Of a stretch of DNA of 64,000 bases, positions 48,085 to 59,032 are shown piece by piece (position 1 is the first letter of the stretch; the number at the start of each line of letters is the position of its first letter). The notes beneath the pieces were generated by a model. It was not told where the DNA came from, ran no database searches, and worked only from the letters and a program-made list of their open reading frames with translations. A program made the translations under genes and the position numbers. Location: positions 1-64,000 of the forward strand of contig JAITYX010000135.1 of assembly GCA_021018815.1 (NCBI GenBank), given 5' to 3'. This stretch comes from Talinum fruticosum. Its lineage: Eukaryota; Streptophyta; Magnoliopsida; Caryophyllales; Talinaceae.

Positions 48085-48220
48085 GGAAAATGAATTTTTG
48101 GAAAATTATTTTTCATTCTAACAAACAAAGGAAAATGTATGTAGAAAATGATTTTCAAAAATCATTTTTCATTGGAAAATTATTTTCCGAGAAAATGGTT
48201 TTCCCCAACCAAACACACCC
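48085..48220 (-). repeat. Harbinger right terminal inverted repeat
   Basis: Inverted match to 31398-31535, ending CCAAACACACCC, followed by TTA. Confidence 0.8.
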
Positions 48221-48223
48221 TTA

Positions 48224-48879
48224 ATGAAAAGTGGAATCTCTTTTTTTGTTTTTTTTTGGTGTCAATAAAAAGTGGAATATCTTATTTATGGGGGAACGTA
48301 CCCATTGTAATGCAAGGATATAAGTTTTTTTGTTAAATTTTCTTGCTCATGTGAGCTTTTTCTATTACGTCTTTTTATTTTTATTTCTATTTTTTCAATC
48401 ACTTAAAACGCAATATTTTGTTTATGTGCTTTCATTGAATACCTTTTTGTAAGGATTTTTTGAAAAATGCTTTAGTTATGCCAGCGAGCCATGTTTCAAT
48501 TTAAAGAAAAACACAAAAAAGGCCATATTACTATTTTCTTTTAACATCACTCTCAATTACTCTAAATGCACCTACCTATACAAACTTATCTGAGAGTATT
48601 ACGTGTCACTTCTTCACTAGTATAAAGTGAGGACATGGTGTTATGTTGAAAAGTGGTAGTTGCAAAGTGGTATATAAATTCTTGAGCTACATCATCTCAT
48701 ATATGAGTTATTGTGAAATCAAACTATTGGTCGCATAAATTATTTTTAAAGTCATCATAAAAACATCCACCTCACAATATATTTTATATGAGATGATTTT
48801 ACACAAAACTTATTAAAAGTAGTATTAGACAAAAAGAGAGACATATGAGTGAAAAAGAAAGATACTTGGGGTAAGCTAC
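48224..48879. other. Unassigned AT-rich stretch between Harbinger and CACTA-2
   Basis: 656 bp without open frames of note, terminal repeats or domains. Its left part continues the sequence in which Harbinger inserted. Confidence 0.5.
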
Positions 48880-48904
48880 TAACACTACTAGAAAACAGGA
48901 CAAT

Positions 48905-49195
48905 TAGCGACGGAAAATTGTGAAATAGCGACTGAATTTCGGAAATAGCGACGGAAATATTCCGTCACTAAAAGTCGGGTCGCTAAAATATAACGAAGGA
49001 AATTCCCAAATCCGTCGTTAATTAGCGACGGACCGGCGACGGAAACCGCTCCGTAGCTGATGGAAATCAGCGACGGAAATTGTGGTATTTCCGTGGCTGA
49101 TCCGCACAGCTTCGTCGTTGTTCCGTCGCTAATCCATCGCTGATCCGTCGATATCCGTCGCTAATCCGTCACCAATTTGTCGCTGTTCAGTCGCT
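48905..49195. repeat. CACTA-2 left subterminal repeat array
   Basis: Many copies of tagcgacgg and its complement ccgtcgcta in mixed orientation. In the CACTA family such motifs are binding sites for the TNP1-type protein. Confidence 0.85.
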
Positions 49196-49516
49196 ATCTT
49201 AGCAGAATTCCAAAATATATTTTTCTAATAATTCGTTACCCTAGTACAAAAATTATGAATGGATATACAAATCCAATATTCACATATGTGACATTTACAT
49301 TTGGCATTTACATATGCCGGCCACAAAGTACTCATCCAAGTTGGATATACAAATCCAACATACATGTTCAAAATCATGAACAATCCAAACATATTTAAAC
49401 CAATTCACAAGTTAACAAAAACAATCATACAAAAGTTCACAAGAAACCATAAACACATGTGAAAAGTTTGCAAAATGTTCACCAATACACAAAGGCTCAC
49501 AATTAATTCAGGGTCC

Positions 49517-51336
49517 TCACTCATCCTCTTCCTCTTCCTCTTGTGGTTGTACTGGTCGACGGTGAGATCTAGATACTTGCTGAGATTTCATGAATTTAAT
49601 GAAGCGTACTATTGGCTCAGTGAAACTGTCCACCTTTTCTTTAAGCTGCCTATTTTTCAACCCAAGCACATGAGCATGCGCAATCCATTGATGTAACTCG
49701 AAGTTAAATTATGCACTGTTGCTCTCAAATCCGAGTCATCCGGAGTAGAAGCTTTCGGTGATTTGAAGGACATGGTTGTTTTTAAGTTTTTAGCCTCGGA
49801 TCCAAGTCCATAAATGCGACCTTTCCTGTTCGCATTGGCTTTGACCCACAACTCATGTTGTGAAGGGGTGGAGACATGATCCTCGGAAGAGTTGGGGTCA
49901 TCGGTAGAAGTTTGAGTAGGTTAAGTGTTTTGCAACTCTTCACTCTTTTTGAAACTTGTCCTGAATAATATATAAATATTTGAGGCATGTAACTATCACA
50001 GGTTGTCAAAGAAAACCATATATTGAAAAATATGAAAATTGCATATATAAGGTTACTCACATAAATGGCCTTGGATTTTTAGTCGACCCATTCATCTTTT
50101 TTTGTTTTGTGGGTTCGTGAAAATAGTTGGGTCGATAGAGGCTAAAGTCCTTTAAGCTCCTTCATCTAAATACAAACCGGTGTTAGTATAGATTTAATTT
50201 ACTAATATGAACATGTTAATAGTCACATGCGTAATCAGTAATAAAGGGGTATGTACCAATCGCCGCTTATTCTCCGTCATAGGGATTGAGCCACAAGTAT
50301 GGAGCAATGAACCAAGTCTACCTAGATCAAGCACGGCGGTTTTTCCGAGCCTGCTCACGAATTTCTTGTAGTCGGCAGCTTCCCAATATTCCAACAACTC
50401 TCACCAGTAGTTGTCACCCAACCATTTCGGCTTCTTCTTATTTTTCCTTGCCTTTAGCATGAAGTCCTTTAGTCGATCACTTCCTTTCTTCTCAAAATTT
50501 CTTCTTATTTGGACTTAATCGGTTGGAGACCAAGTGAAAATTTTCTATATAAATGAAAAAGTAGTTTATAAATTATGAAATTATAATATAATGCTCAAAC
50601 ATGCACAATAAGTCATTATGTTATCTCAAATTCAGAAAACTAAACCACGGATCACGTTGTGATCAAGGAACTTTACCCCATGTAGGCCATGCTCCGTCAT
50701 ACTTGCTTTGGAAGATGTGGGAAATCGTTCCCACAACTTTATCAATGGGGAAGAACATAATCAAGAAACATAGAAAACAGTTAGTTATACTATTCTACTA
50801 TTAAGCTTAATTTATTTTATTACTTATTATCACACTTACCTTTCACCATCCGGCTCGATCTCGAATCTTTTCCCGATCGCTAGCACTGCTTGATTCAAGG
50901 CTAGCATGCTCGTTGCTCGCGTCGGTTGGCCCATCATTTGTAGGCCTTTGTGGTGGCCTTTGTTCGGCACCAACATGGATGCGTGGTATGTTAGTCGTAC
51001 CATATTGGTTATATGTGTACGTATTGGACGGGTTTGAGTACATATGAGGGTGTTGAGAATATGGAGGGTTTGGGATGAAAGACCCACCCATTGGGCTTTG
51101 CATGTGTGGGATGTTTTGGAGGTTGGAAATAAGGAGGGTTGAGAATTAATGACCCACCCATTGGAGTTTGGTTGTAAGGGAGTGTGGAGATAGTGCTCCA
51201 CTTACGGAAGATTGAAGGTTAGGAGGGTTTTAAAAGGGGTAGAAGTGCTTACATCATTACCTTCCCCATCGGTACCGACGTTTCTAGCCCTTCCCCGAGT
51301 AGCTGATCTTTCCGACCTGCCTCTACCTTTCTCCAT
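49517..51336 (-). pseudogene. CACTA-2 TNP1-like gene (plant transposase Ptta/En/Spm, Transposase_24-like)
   Basis: Start MEKGRGRSERSATRGRARNV at 51336. A Pro/Asn/Tyr-rich linker follows (51103-50843, IPNPPYSQHPHMYSNPSNTY), then VVGTISHIFQSKYDGAWPTW (about 50745-50690) and a KYWEAADYKKF-type segment. LLHTCGSIPMTENKRRL (about 50300-50250) recalls the HTGGSISFAEH motif. LWVKANANRKGRIYGLGSEA (about 49850) and a helical tail (LKEKVDSFTEPIVRFIKF) end in an acidic stop at 49517. The order fits the family's TNP1-like DNA-binding partner. At least four introns are inferred from frame jumps, for example near 51190, 50830, 50560 and 50160. Junctions are not confirmed and some breaks may be true mutations. 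Confidence 0.75.
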
Positions 51337-51564
51337 ATTTCCTAACATAAACAACATAAAAACATTATTAGTAAACATCCAATGGTTAAAGTGATTCAAT
51401 ATAAAACAAAATATAAACATTAGTAAGCATATAAATATGTAAGCATTAGATATAAATATTCTTCTATTAAGAAATTACACTTCAATTGTTTCACCTTCAT
51501 TACATTAATAAGAATTCATTTGATTACAACATAAATGAAAGTTATTCAACATAAAACAAACCAA

Positions 51565-51870
51565 AAAAGAACATATTCAACTAGTCCAATACCACCATCC
51601 TCGTGTAAATGAGGATCTATTTCTCCATGACTAGTCCAATACCAATAGTTTGGAAGAAAACCATATTGATAAAGGTGTAACTTAACTTCATCGGGATCCT
51701 TATACTTTCGATTTTTGCATTTGCGACATGGACACCTATATTGTTCATTATGTACAAATTTTGATTGACTTCTAGCATATGCATCAAACTCCTCAACCCC
51801 GTCTAAAAACTCTTGTCTATACCCAACTCTACCAGGTAATAACCTATAATACGGGCCCGTCCATATATAT
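51565..51870 (-). pseudogene. CACTA-2 TNP2 fragment (transposase-associated domain only)
   Basis: Uninterrupted minus-strand sequence RQEFLDGVEEFDAYARSQSK, then a CPCRKCKNRKYKDPDEVKLH stretch and a LYQYGFLPNYWYWTSHGE segment. This is the zinc-finger-like transposase-associated domain at the start of CACTA TNP2, with its Cys and His residues present. No DDE transposase domain follows; AT-rich non-coding sequence lies on either side. The same domain is represented in CACTA-1 at 16318. Confidence 0.85.
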
Positions 51871-52620
51871 TCTGATTGACATTTAATAATTTATTAAATT
51901 ATTAGTTAGTAATCAATACATGGAGATGTTATGATTACATTTCTTCTATAATGAACATAATATATATAACCCTTATGCATATATACTTTTCTTATACATA
52001 AATTTCTTTAATTGCTATATTTTACTCGTAAGTATTTATGTCATAATTAAACTAATCATACCTAATTAGCATAAATAAACTCACACAAATATAATCGATT
52101 ACATTATTTCTACCTAATTAGTATAAAATAACGCACACACAATTATAATGTATACAATTATTTCAAAATTTACAACAAACATTTCATTTCTAATTTCACA
52201 CAACTAACCACTATTTATTAATAATTTGTCAAATGTTAACTAAATTTATAAATAAACCACAAACGATTGCACATATATAAATCACAAATAACATTTATTT
52301 CAACTTCAACAATAATTTCCTACAAATCTAACCCTATATACTTTAAACAACACAAATTTTATACATAAATAACATTTACTTCAACTTCAATAATAATTTC
52401 CAACAAATCTAACCTCACATACTTTAAACAACACATCGTGTATACATAAATAACATTTACTTCACATTTAACAATAATTTCCAACGAATCTAACCTCACA
52501 TACTTTAAACAACACAATATCTATACATAAATAACACAATTGCAATTTCCAATAAATTATATAAATTCATCAATTTCAAGTTAAATTATTAAAAAACCCT
52601 AAATCAAATAACAATTAACA
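51871..52620. other. AT-rich intron-like region of CACTA-2
   Basis: 750 bp of AT-rich sequence with three imperfect tandem units of about 70-85 bp (taacatttacttcaacttcaa...caacaaatctaacc) between about 52280 and 52530. No coding potential is seen. A donor-like CAAGGTATTG (minus) at about 52630 marks its upstream edge. Confidence 0.55.
52280..52530. repeat. Imperfect tandem repeat in CACTA-2
   Basis: Units containing aataatttccaacaaatctaacc, then ttaaacaacacaa and tacataaataaca recur three times. Confidence 0.75.
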
Positions 52621-52629
52621 AAACAATAC

Positions 52630-52940
52630 CTTGCACTAGGCGGCAGCACGGGCAGCGGTACGAGCTGCGGCGGCGTCGGGAAGGGTGGTGGCGACGGCAG
52701 CCTCCTCCGAGCGGCAGCAGCGCAGCACAAGGGGCGGGAGCAACCAAGGAGTACTCACCCGTCTTTGGCCTTCGGGTTCCTCACGTGGCGGACGAAGGGC
52801 GGCGGACGGAAGGAGGGCGGCCGGAGACGGCGTCGGCGGGCGAACCGGCGGCGGGAAGGAGGGGCGGCCGGGAAGTCGACGATTGGGCACTCTTGCTTGC
52901 AATTCGCTCGGAGTCCTCTCTCTCTCTCTTCGCTTTCGTT
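52630..52940 (-). other. GC-rich first exon of CACTA-2
   Basis: About 300 bp of Ala/Arg/Pro-coding GC-rich sequence, open in several frames (52636-52902 minus). It is bounded by subterminal repeats on the right and a donor-like site on the left. It resembles a 5' untranslated exon or captured host gene leader rather than a protein gene. Confidence 0.5.
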
Positions 52941-52974
52941 AATTTAGTCCGGTCGAAAGGCCAGATCTGGATTT

Positions 52975-53285
52975 ATTCGTCGTTAGCGACGGAACAGATC
53001 CGTCGCTAACGACTAAATTAATATAATTAATTTTTTTTTTTTTGGTTTTCCAAGATCCGAAAATCCGAAATACCTCGGCTACGGATTAGCGACGGAATAT
53101 TCCGTCGCTAATTACGTCGACAATGGAATGGTGACGGATATTTCCGTCGTTAATTTGGAATTAGCGACGGATCCTTTTTCCGTTGCCAATTCCGTCGCTG
53201 TCCGACGAGTTGCCGGTTTTGTCGGTTTCCGTCGTTAATTCAGTTGCTATTTGGCGACGGAACCGTATTCGTCGCTATTTAACAG
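52975..53285. repeat. CACTA-2 right subterminal repeat array
   Basis: ttagcgacgga and ccgtcgctaa motifs in both orientations, matching the left array. Confidence 0.85.
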
Positions 53286-53301
53286 TTTTGTAGTAGTGTA
53301 A

Positions 53302-54519
53302 TATGTGGAACACTTTTTGGTAAGTTTCCTCATACTTATATCACAAAAAGCCGAAACAACTATTGTAACTTGCAAAACCTTTTCGGTTTGAATTATGGGG
53401 GAGGGATATGATTTGTTATGTAGAAAGGCTCAAAAAGTGACTCGGTGCAAAGCTGTTCGGAAAAGTTTTACGTGGGGAAGACGTAAGCCGATAATTAGTA
53501 GAAGAGGCATATTAATTCACTCTAGTTGTGTGTCTTGTGTTTCACCAATGGGATATTTGATTCTCTAATGTCCAAGATGAACATTTTCTTAAATATACGA
53601 ACAACATGCATCGGTATTAACCATTTGCAATAAGTTGCAATTCTAAGTTGAGATATAGTGCATTTACCCGTATATCATTCCAAAGGTTTTCCTTAACCGA
53701 ATTTGGGAATGTGCCCCAACTTCGTAGTTGATGTTGACGTGTGTGCGCATTGCTTGCACCAACATAGCTCATAAAGCGAGCCGCGTGCTCACCTACCGAG
53801 TTATGGTGCATGTCGAATTGGACTTGGGCAAGGAGATCTCTACTATGTACCAATTTCTCTTTGTTCGTCATTGTTCGTCCCCTCGAGCTCTTTGTAACTT
53901 GGGAGTGATCCATTTTATACTCGTCGTAGTTTAATTAGAATAGCACAACTTAATTACAAAAACATAATAAGAATAAAACAGTTTTATTATAACAACACAA
54001 TTATCACAATAAAACCAAAATGTCAAGGAATCATTCTAGTTCTATACCTTGAGAGAGACAACTTAAAATATTAAGAATCCTAAAAAAAAATGGACAGAGT
54101 TTCCTCTTAAAAGTAGACATTTTCTCGGGATAACAACTCTAATCCGAAACAACAAAAACGAACAATAACTAATTGCTCAACGACCACACGTCGGAGTAAA
54201 TTTATCTACTAGAGGTCTTTAATAATTAAATTTCACAATATTCTTCCCTCGTCATCAAAACACATTTTTCGGAAGAGTATAAAAATTTTCCAAGTAATTG
54301 CAGCTAAATAGAATACCTATGACTACACGAAAATTGAAACCCAAAATTATACACGTAAAATTGCACAATAGCATACAAAGTAGCATGCTAATATTGAAAC
54401 CCTAAATATTAAACCCTATTTAGCATGCTACTCGTTGAAACCCTAAACTACGAGAGAAAATGAGCGAGGACAACAGAGTAGTGAAACTCTAAACTATAAA
54501 AGAAAATTAATGAAAGTAC
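53302..54519 (-). mobile_element. Probable CACTA-3 interior, left of the Athila-like insertion
   Basis: Contains a TNP1-like fragment (53617-53913) and is continuous, across the AGTAC target duplication, with 62419-62969 which ends in a CACTA terminus. CACTA-2 appears to have inserted at its left. The other terminus was not found, so the extent is uncertain. Confidence 0.5.
53617..53913 (-). pseudogene. TNP1-like (Transposase_24-like) fragment
   Basis: A 98-codon minus frame, MDHSQVTKSSRGRTMTNKEK, then VGEHAARFMSYVGASNAHTR and SWGTFPNSVKENLWNDIRVN. The pattern G..A..F.SY.G...R......SW...P...K..LW.DI is that of CACTA-associated plant transposase proteins. Only the N-terminal module is present. 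It may be the first coding exon of CACTA-3. Confidence 0.6.
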
Positions 54520-56157
54520 TCGACAGGCCGCAAGCGCACGGTGTTTAAATTGTAGCTAGTCAAGGTCGATCCCACAAGGACTCGATCTAGTAACGAACTA
54601 AACTAGTTCTCTACTCAATTGCTAAGCAAATCATATTTTTAAAGTTGGTTCCTTCTAAACTAGTTCTAACTATTAAAATTATGAAAATTAATCTAGACTT
54701 AAATCAATGGGTAAAAACATCTAGGGATTTGCTTTCCTAACAATGGGTTTGATTATTTAAACATAATTTGTGCAATCATTTATTCAAATAAATGAAGGAT
54801 CGATAATCATAAAATTCTACCGCTCTTTCGATGCTTAATAGAATTGCTCTAATTAACCCATCAAACAACTTTCGTATGCCTTTTAAGTTAATCAAAGTTA
54901 AAGATTTCAAATTATCAAAGTGATCCCCTAATTTACTAATCTTTTCTCAAATTTCATAAACTAGTTAGAAAAGTTGGTTGTCGGATTATTCTATTTCACA
55001 TTTCAGTACATGATAGATTATTCTCTAAACACAAGTATTCTAATCCTTCAAAACACTCATGAACATGATAAACACAACTTTCTAATGAATCAAAATCAGA
55101 ATTCCAGCACAAATCATAGAAAACTAATCAAACTTCATTGTTTCGGATTACAAATCCCTAGAAAAACTAAACTACTCACACGTGTTTATTAAAAGCTTAA
55201 ATAATATCCAATACAATGGAATCAAACCTCAAACAGCAAGAAATGAACAAGTAGATGATAGGCTTGAAGTGCTCCACTTGAATCTTTCGACCTCGGATGG
55301 AACTCTGCAATCGCTTCAATCTTCTTCTTCGATCTTCAAAGTTTTTGGTTTGATGTGAAGGAATGGAAGAAGGAAAAATGGAGGATGAACTATGGAGGAT
55401 TCTAGACTAGATTCTGTAGGAATGGCCGAAAATCAACTTAAATAATCCATTAAGAAGCAATCAAGAGCCGAAACCGTCAAAACCGAAGCGTCTCGGCATA
55501 ATTTACCTCCAACACGGGTCGTGTCCTCCGACACGGGCTACCCGTGTTGGCTGCTAGCACGTCAAAACTGGACGGGGACGATGAAAACGGGTCGTGTCCT
55601 CCGACATGGGCTGGCCGTGTTCAATGTAAATGCTCCTGACCTCCAACACGGGTCGTTTCCTCCGAAACGGGCCGCCCGTGTTGGTTCTTTGGAAGGATGC
55701 GTCAAATTGATTCAATCATAACTTCCTCGTCCGATGTCCAAATGATGTGATTCTTAATTTTCCGGAAAGCTCATTGAGTCTAGTTTCTAATTCTTTCATC
55801 ATTATGCTTGCTTCATAAGTGTGGAAAAAATATAATTCAGAGAGTAAAGAAGTGTCCGCTACCACACCCTTCTTACTTTCCAACTCATATCTTTCCGTTC
55901 CTCAGCGAATTGAGCTTATAATATGTCATTCGAAAGCTCTTTTAATAAGGACGTTAGAAACATAGATTCAAAATAGCTTTGGATTGAAATATGACTAAAA
56001 TCAGGTCCAAATCATTAGGAAGCTGCAGAAATAAACCAAAAACGCAAAACCCAAGTGAAAAGCATAAATGGGGCATAAAGTACATAAATATGAACTTAAA
56101 TCCCCAAAAATGACAAGCAACTTCCTAGGAAATCTAATGCAAAAATGGCACTTATCA
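54520..56157 (-). repeat. Athila-like 3' LTR
   Basis: 1638 bp. On the minus strand TGATAAGTGCC to GGCCTGTCGA; the terminal tga of the other copy reads tcga here. Contains three cacggg/cccgtg hairpin modules (55505-55690). Confidence 0.93.
55505..55690. repeat. Palindromic cacgggtcgtgt modules in 3' LTR
   Basis: Three successive units of the form caacacggg-tcgtgtcctccgacac-gggc-cccgtgttgg, each with inverted arms. They are repeated at 61765-61945 in the other LTR, and comparable ggccgtgc modules occur at 24775-25030. Confidence 0.8.
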
Positions 56158-57990
56158 AAGTCCCCCATGCTTAAACCTTGCTTGTCCCCAAGCAAATACA
56201 AGACTCAAACAAAAACAAAAAGAAAATAAAAGGACTCCGGATGAAAAAGAAAAATCTATTTACACACCCTCCTCGGGTAAGCATCGGTAGAATTCTTTAA
56301 CAACTAAATTTAACCAAGAATAGCCCGAAAGTGTTGAAAACCATTAAGCACAAGTAAGAGGGAAATTTTTGAAAAGATTTCTATGAATCACACAATCAAG
56401 ATCAAATCAATCACCCCTAATCTCCAATGATACAAGTTGGCACATGTATGAGCATGAAACCGAGAAAGATTGAGAGCAAAACTCACTTAGGAAGTGGAAA
56501 CACTCCTTTCATGTGTTTGAAAATATATAACAATGAAGGTTCTCTCAATACTCCTACCAAAGAAACAATCTACCATATGCTTGCTAAGAATCTCAACTCT
56601 CCACCACGAGATGCAAATGCAAATGACAATCAAGAGGTCTTTTTAGGGTTGTAACGAGGCTAGGGGTTAAGGGTAGGAGTGGATTTATTTAAGTAATGAG
56701 GAGCTAAAGCCAAACTTGGAGCTAACTCATTAGATATCTCATATATACAATACTATCCATTCATAAACAATCAAAACAAACCTGGAAAACCCATTGGAAA
56801 CCACCTTAAATCTACACAAGCTACCGCCAAAACACTTTATTCCTTCCTTTTTTTCGATTTTTTTAAATTTTTTTCTATCACTTTTTTTCTGACTTTTTTC
56901 ATTTTTTTGGAATGGCAAAACAAATATATTTATAATACTAGGCAAGTTTCCAATTTTCAACCCAAATGAGACTACACAAGTGGAGAAAAGTTCAAGAATT
57001 GAATTTCACAACTAATCCCCATCAACCAAACCACAAAATTTACCACAATCAACCCATATCGCACTCAAAACACTCCAAGCAATGACTTAAGGGTATTATA
57101 AATGTATTTGGCCAAGGCTTGTTAATGTAGGTTCAATCAAAAAGAGTGGTCAAAGGCTAGAAAAGGGCTAAAAGCAGTAATTCATACAAGTAAGGGTGGC
57201 TTTTTGGCTCATGTAGTTAACAAAATCAACAATTGAATGCCTCTATCATATTGTCAATGCAAATACAAATTGCGATTTCGAAGAGATTCAAAGCAAGTTC
57301 TAGAGATTGCAACCAAGGTAGAGTCACACATGGAAAACATGAGACTAATAAAAATGATTAGTCTTTTAAGGCTTAGTGGTCTCACGGGATAAGGCTCAAC
57401 AACCAATCCTAATTCAAGATGTTGCACATGCCAATCTCACATCACAAGATCAAGAAGGGTAATCAATCATCTCCATCAAAGTGCAATTCTAAACCAAGAT
57501 TCTCTTACAAACTCTTTTCAAAAACTTTTATTCACAAACGGGCTATACAAGATAAAACAAAGTCAAAAGAAAATATACCTAGCCTAAGAATCATCACCGG
57601 AGGATTTATTAACTAACCTAAAGTCTAATCTAAGTTTTTTTCTTTTTTTCACATTATTTAATTTTTTTCTGATTTTCTAATGAAAGCTATAAAAACTACC
57701 CCTACATGCAACCTAAATGCAAGTGCAAAACCTAGAAATTACATTATTCTTCATGCACTACATGAATGCAAAACCTTCCCCCATGCTAGGACAAAGCATT
57801 GTCCTCAATGCAATTAAGAATCAATGTGATGGAAGGAGAAAGAACAATCACTCTTCAAGTACATATAATGGTAACTTTTATGAAAAATGCAAACTACCTA
57901 AAAATTAAAAAAAAAAGGAAAGAAATCACCTTGGGTTGCCTCCCAAGCAGCGCTTCTTTAAGGTCATTAGCTAGACCCAACTCCAATCAT
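56158..57990 (-). other. Athila-like 3' non-coding tail with two purine tracts
   Basis: Non-coding, AT-rich. The LTR-proximal tract AGCATGGGGGACT lies at 56159-56172, and a second similar site (GACAATGC...AGCATGGGGGAAGG) lies at 57775-57812. An AAGCGCTGCTTGGGAGGC motif at about 57937-57955 is the end-of-protein or tail signature common in these elements. The open frames here are not considered genes. Confidence 0.65.
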
Positions 57991-57994
57991 CCGT

Positions 57995-59015
57995 CTAAGG
58001 CAAGAGGATAAACCGGAAAGAAAGGAGACTTCGAAGAAGCGTTACTCCTTTGTCACGGACTTCAAAGTTGAATACTCGTAAAACAAGGTGTCTCCAAATA
58101 CCCTTATCAAAGATTACTCTCTGTCGTGGGTGGTCACCATCGGACGGGCTACCATCACATGTGACCTTCCGGTTAAGGTCCAAATCAAGAGCTCCAATGC
58201 GTGGAGCTTCAACCAAAGCAAGCTTCAACCTATTACACTCATTGAGACAAATATCATTAAACACATAGGACATGCCTTTGCCAAACATTGGCGGAGGAAA
58301 TTTGTCAACCTCCACCACCTTAGCATTGACAAGTTCATGCCCTTCATGCAAAGGTTTATCGCATGCTACTTCATCAATTATTTCAACACTACAACATTTA
58401 GCGGAAATGGGGAAACATCATATTTCTTAAAAATTCAAATTCGGCGTGATGCTCCCCTACATCAAAGGTCAATCTGCCCTTTTTACATCAATCTTACACC
58501 CAGCAGTAGCCAAGAAAGGTCTCCCAAGAATGATTTGGGTGCGAGTATCCTCAGCCATATCAAGAACTAAAAAGTCTACAGGCACAAAGAAATCACCAAC
58601 TTTGACGGGAATGTCCTCTAAAATACCCAAAGGATATGTCACGAGAACTATCCGCTAATTGAAGAGAAATGGTGGTGGACCTTAACTTACCTATGTCCAA
58701 ATTATTATATAAAGAATAGGGTATCAAGCTCACACTTGACCCCAAATCACATAAAGCACGATCTATGGACACATTCCCAATCGGGCATGAGATGGAAAAA
58801 CTACATGGGTCTTTAAGCTTCTCGGGAAGCTTATTTTGGACTACCGCACTACACTCCTCACTCAATGCAAAAGTCTCATGCTCATTCAATGTCCTCTTTT
58901 TGGAGAGGATCTCTTTCAAAAATTTAGCATACAAAGGCATTTGAGTCAAAGCATCAATGAAGGGAATGTTCATATTGCATTTCTTAAGCATCTCCAAAAA
59001 CTTCCCAAATTGCAT
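57995..59015 (-). pseudogene. Athila-like aspartic protease region
   Basis: From 59015: MQFGKFLEMLKKCNMNIPFI, then an ILSKKRTLNEHETFAL segment. The protease is marked by RALCDLGSSVSLIPYSLYNN (catalytic Asp in DLGSS), then LQLADSS. In another frame follow VPVDFLVLDMAEDTRTQIIL and GRPFLATAGCKIDV (about 58560-58450), the usual C-terminal half. A further 118-codon frame (58351-57995) has no domain. One frame change near 58610 separates the halves. Confidence 0.82.
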
Positions 59016-59032
59016 ATCAAGCTTAGCCTTAG

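Larger units (their letters stand above)
31398..48220 (+). mobile_element. PIF/Harbinger DNA transposon split by copia-B
   Basis: Inverted termini: the left end GAGTGTGTTTGGTTGGGG (31398) pairs with the right end CCCCAACCAAACACACCC (to 48220), and similarity extends inward through ggaaaatgattttcc motifs. Three-base flanks are TTT (31395-31397) and TTA (48221-48223), near the TWA duplication usual for the superfamily. Inside are a HARBI1-type nuclease gene and a Myb/SANT-like second ORF, the standard two-gene set. Without copia-B the element is about 6.1 kb. A long first intron holds a Stowaway-like MITE, and a telomere-like array fills the right end. Confidence 0.88.
48883..53298 (-). mobile_element. 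CACTA (En/Spm) element CACTA-2, non-autonomous
   Basis: 4416 bp, CACTACTAGAAAACAGGAC at the left and ...CAAAACTGT pairing at the right (ends GTAGTAGTG). Perfect TAA target duplications lie at 48880-48882 and 53299-53301. Both ends carry arrays of the subterminal motif tagcgacggaa in both orientations (48905-49190; 52975-53285). Genes read on the minus strand: a GC-rich first exon, a truncated TNP2 fragment, then a TNP1-like gene. With TNP2 reduced to its N-terminal domain the element would depend on another element's transposase. Confidence 0.92.

Noticed and set aside
48905..49195. CRISPR-like repeat array
   Set aside because: Short repeats in mixed orientation with irregular spacing, at the end of a CACTA transposon in plant DNA; they are subterminal repeats.
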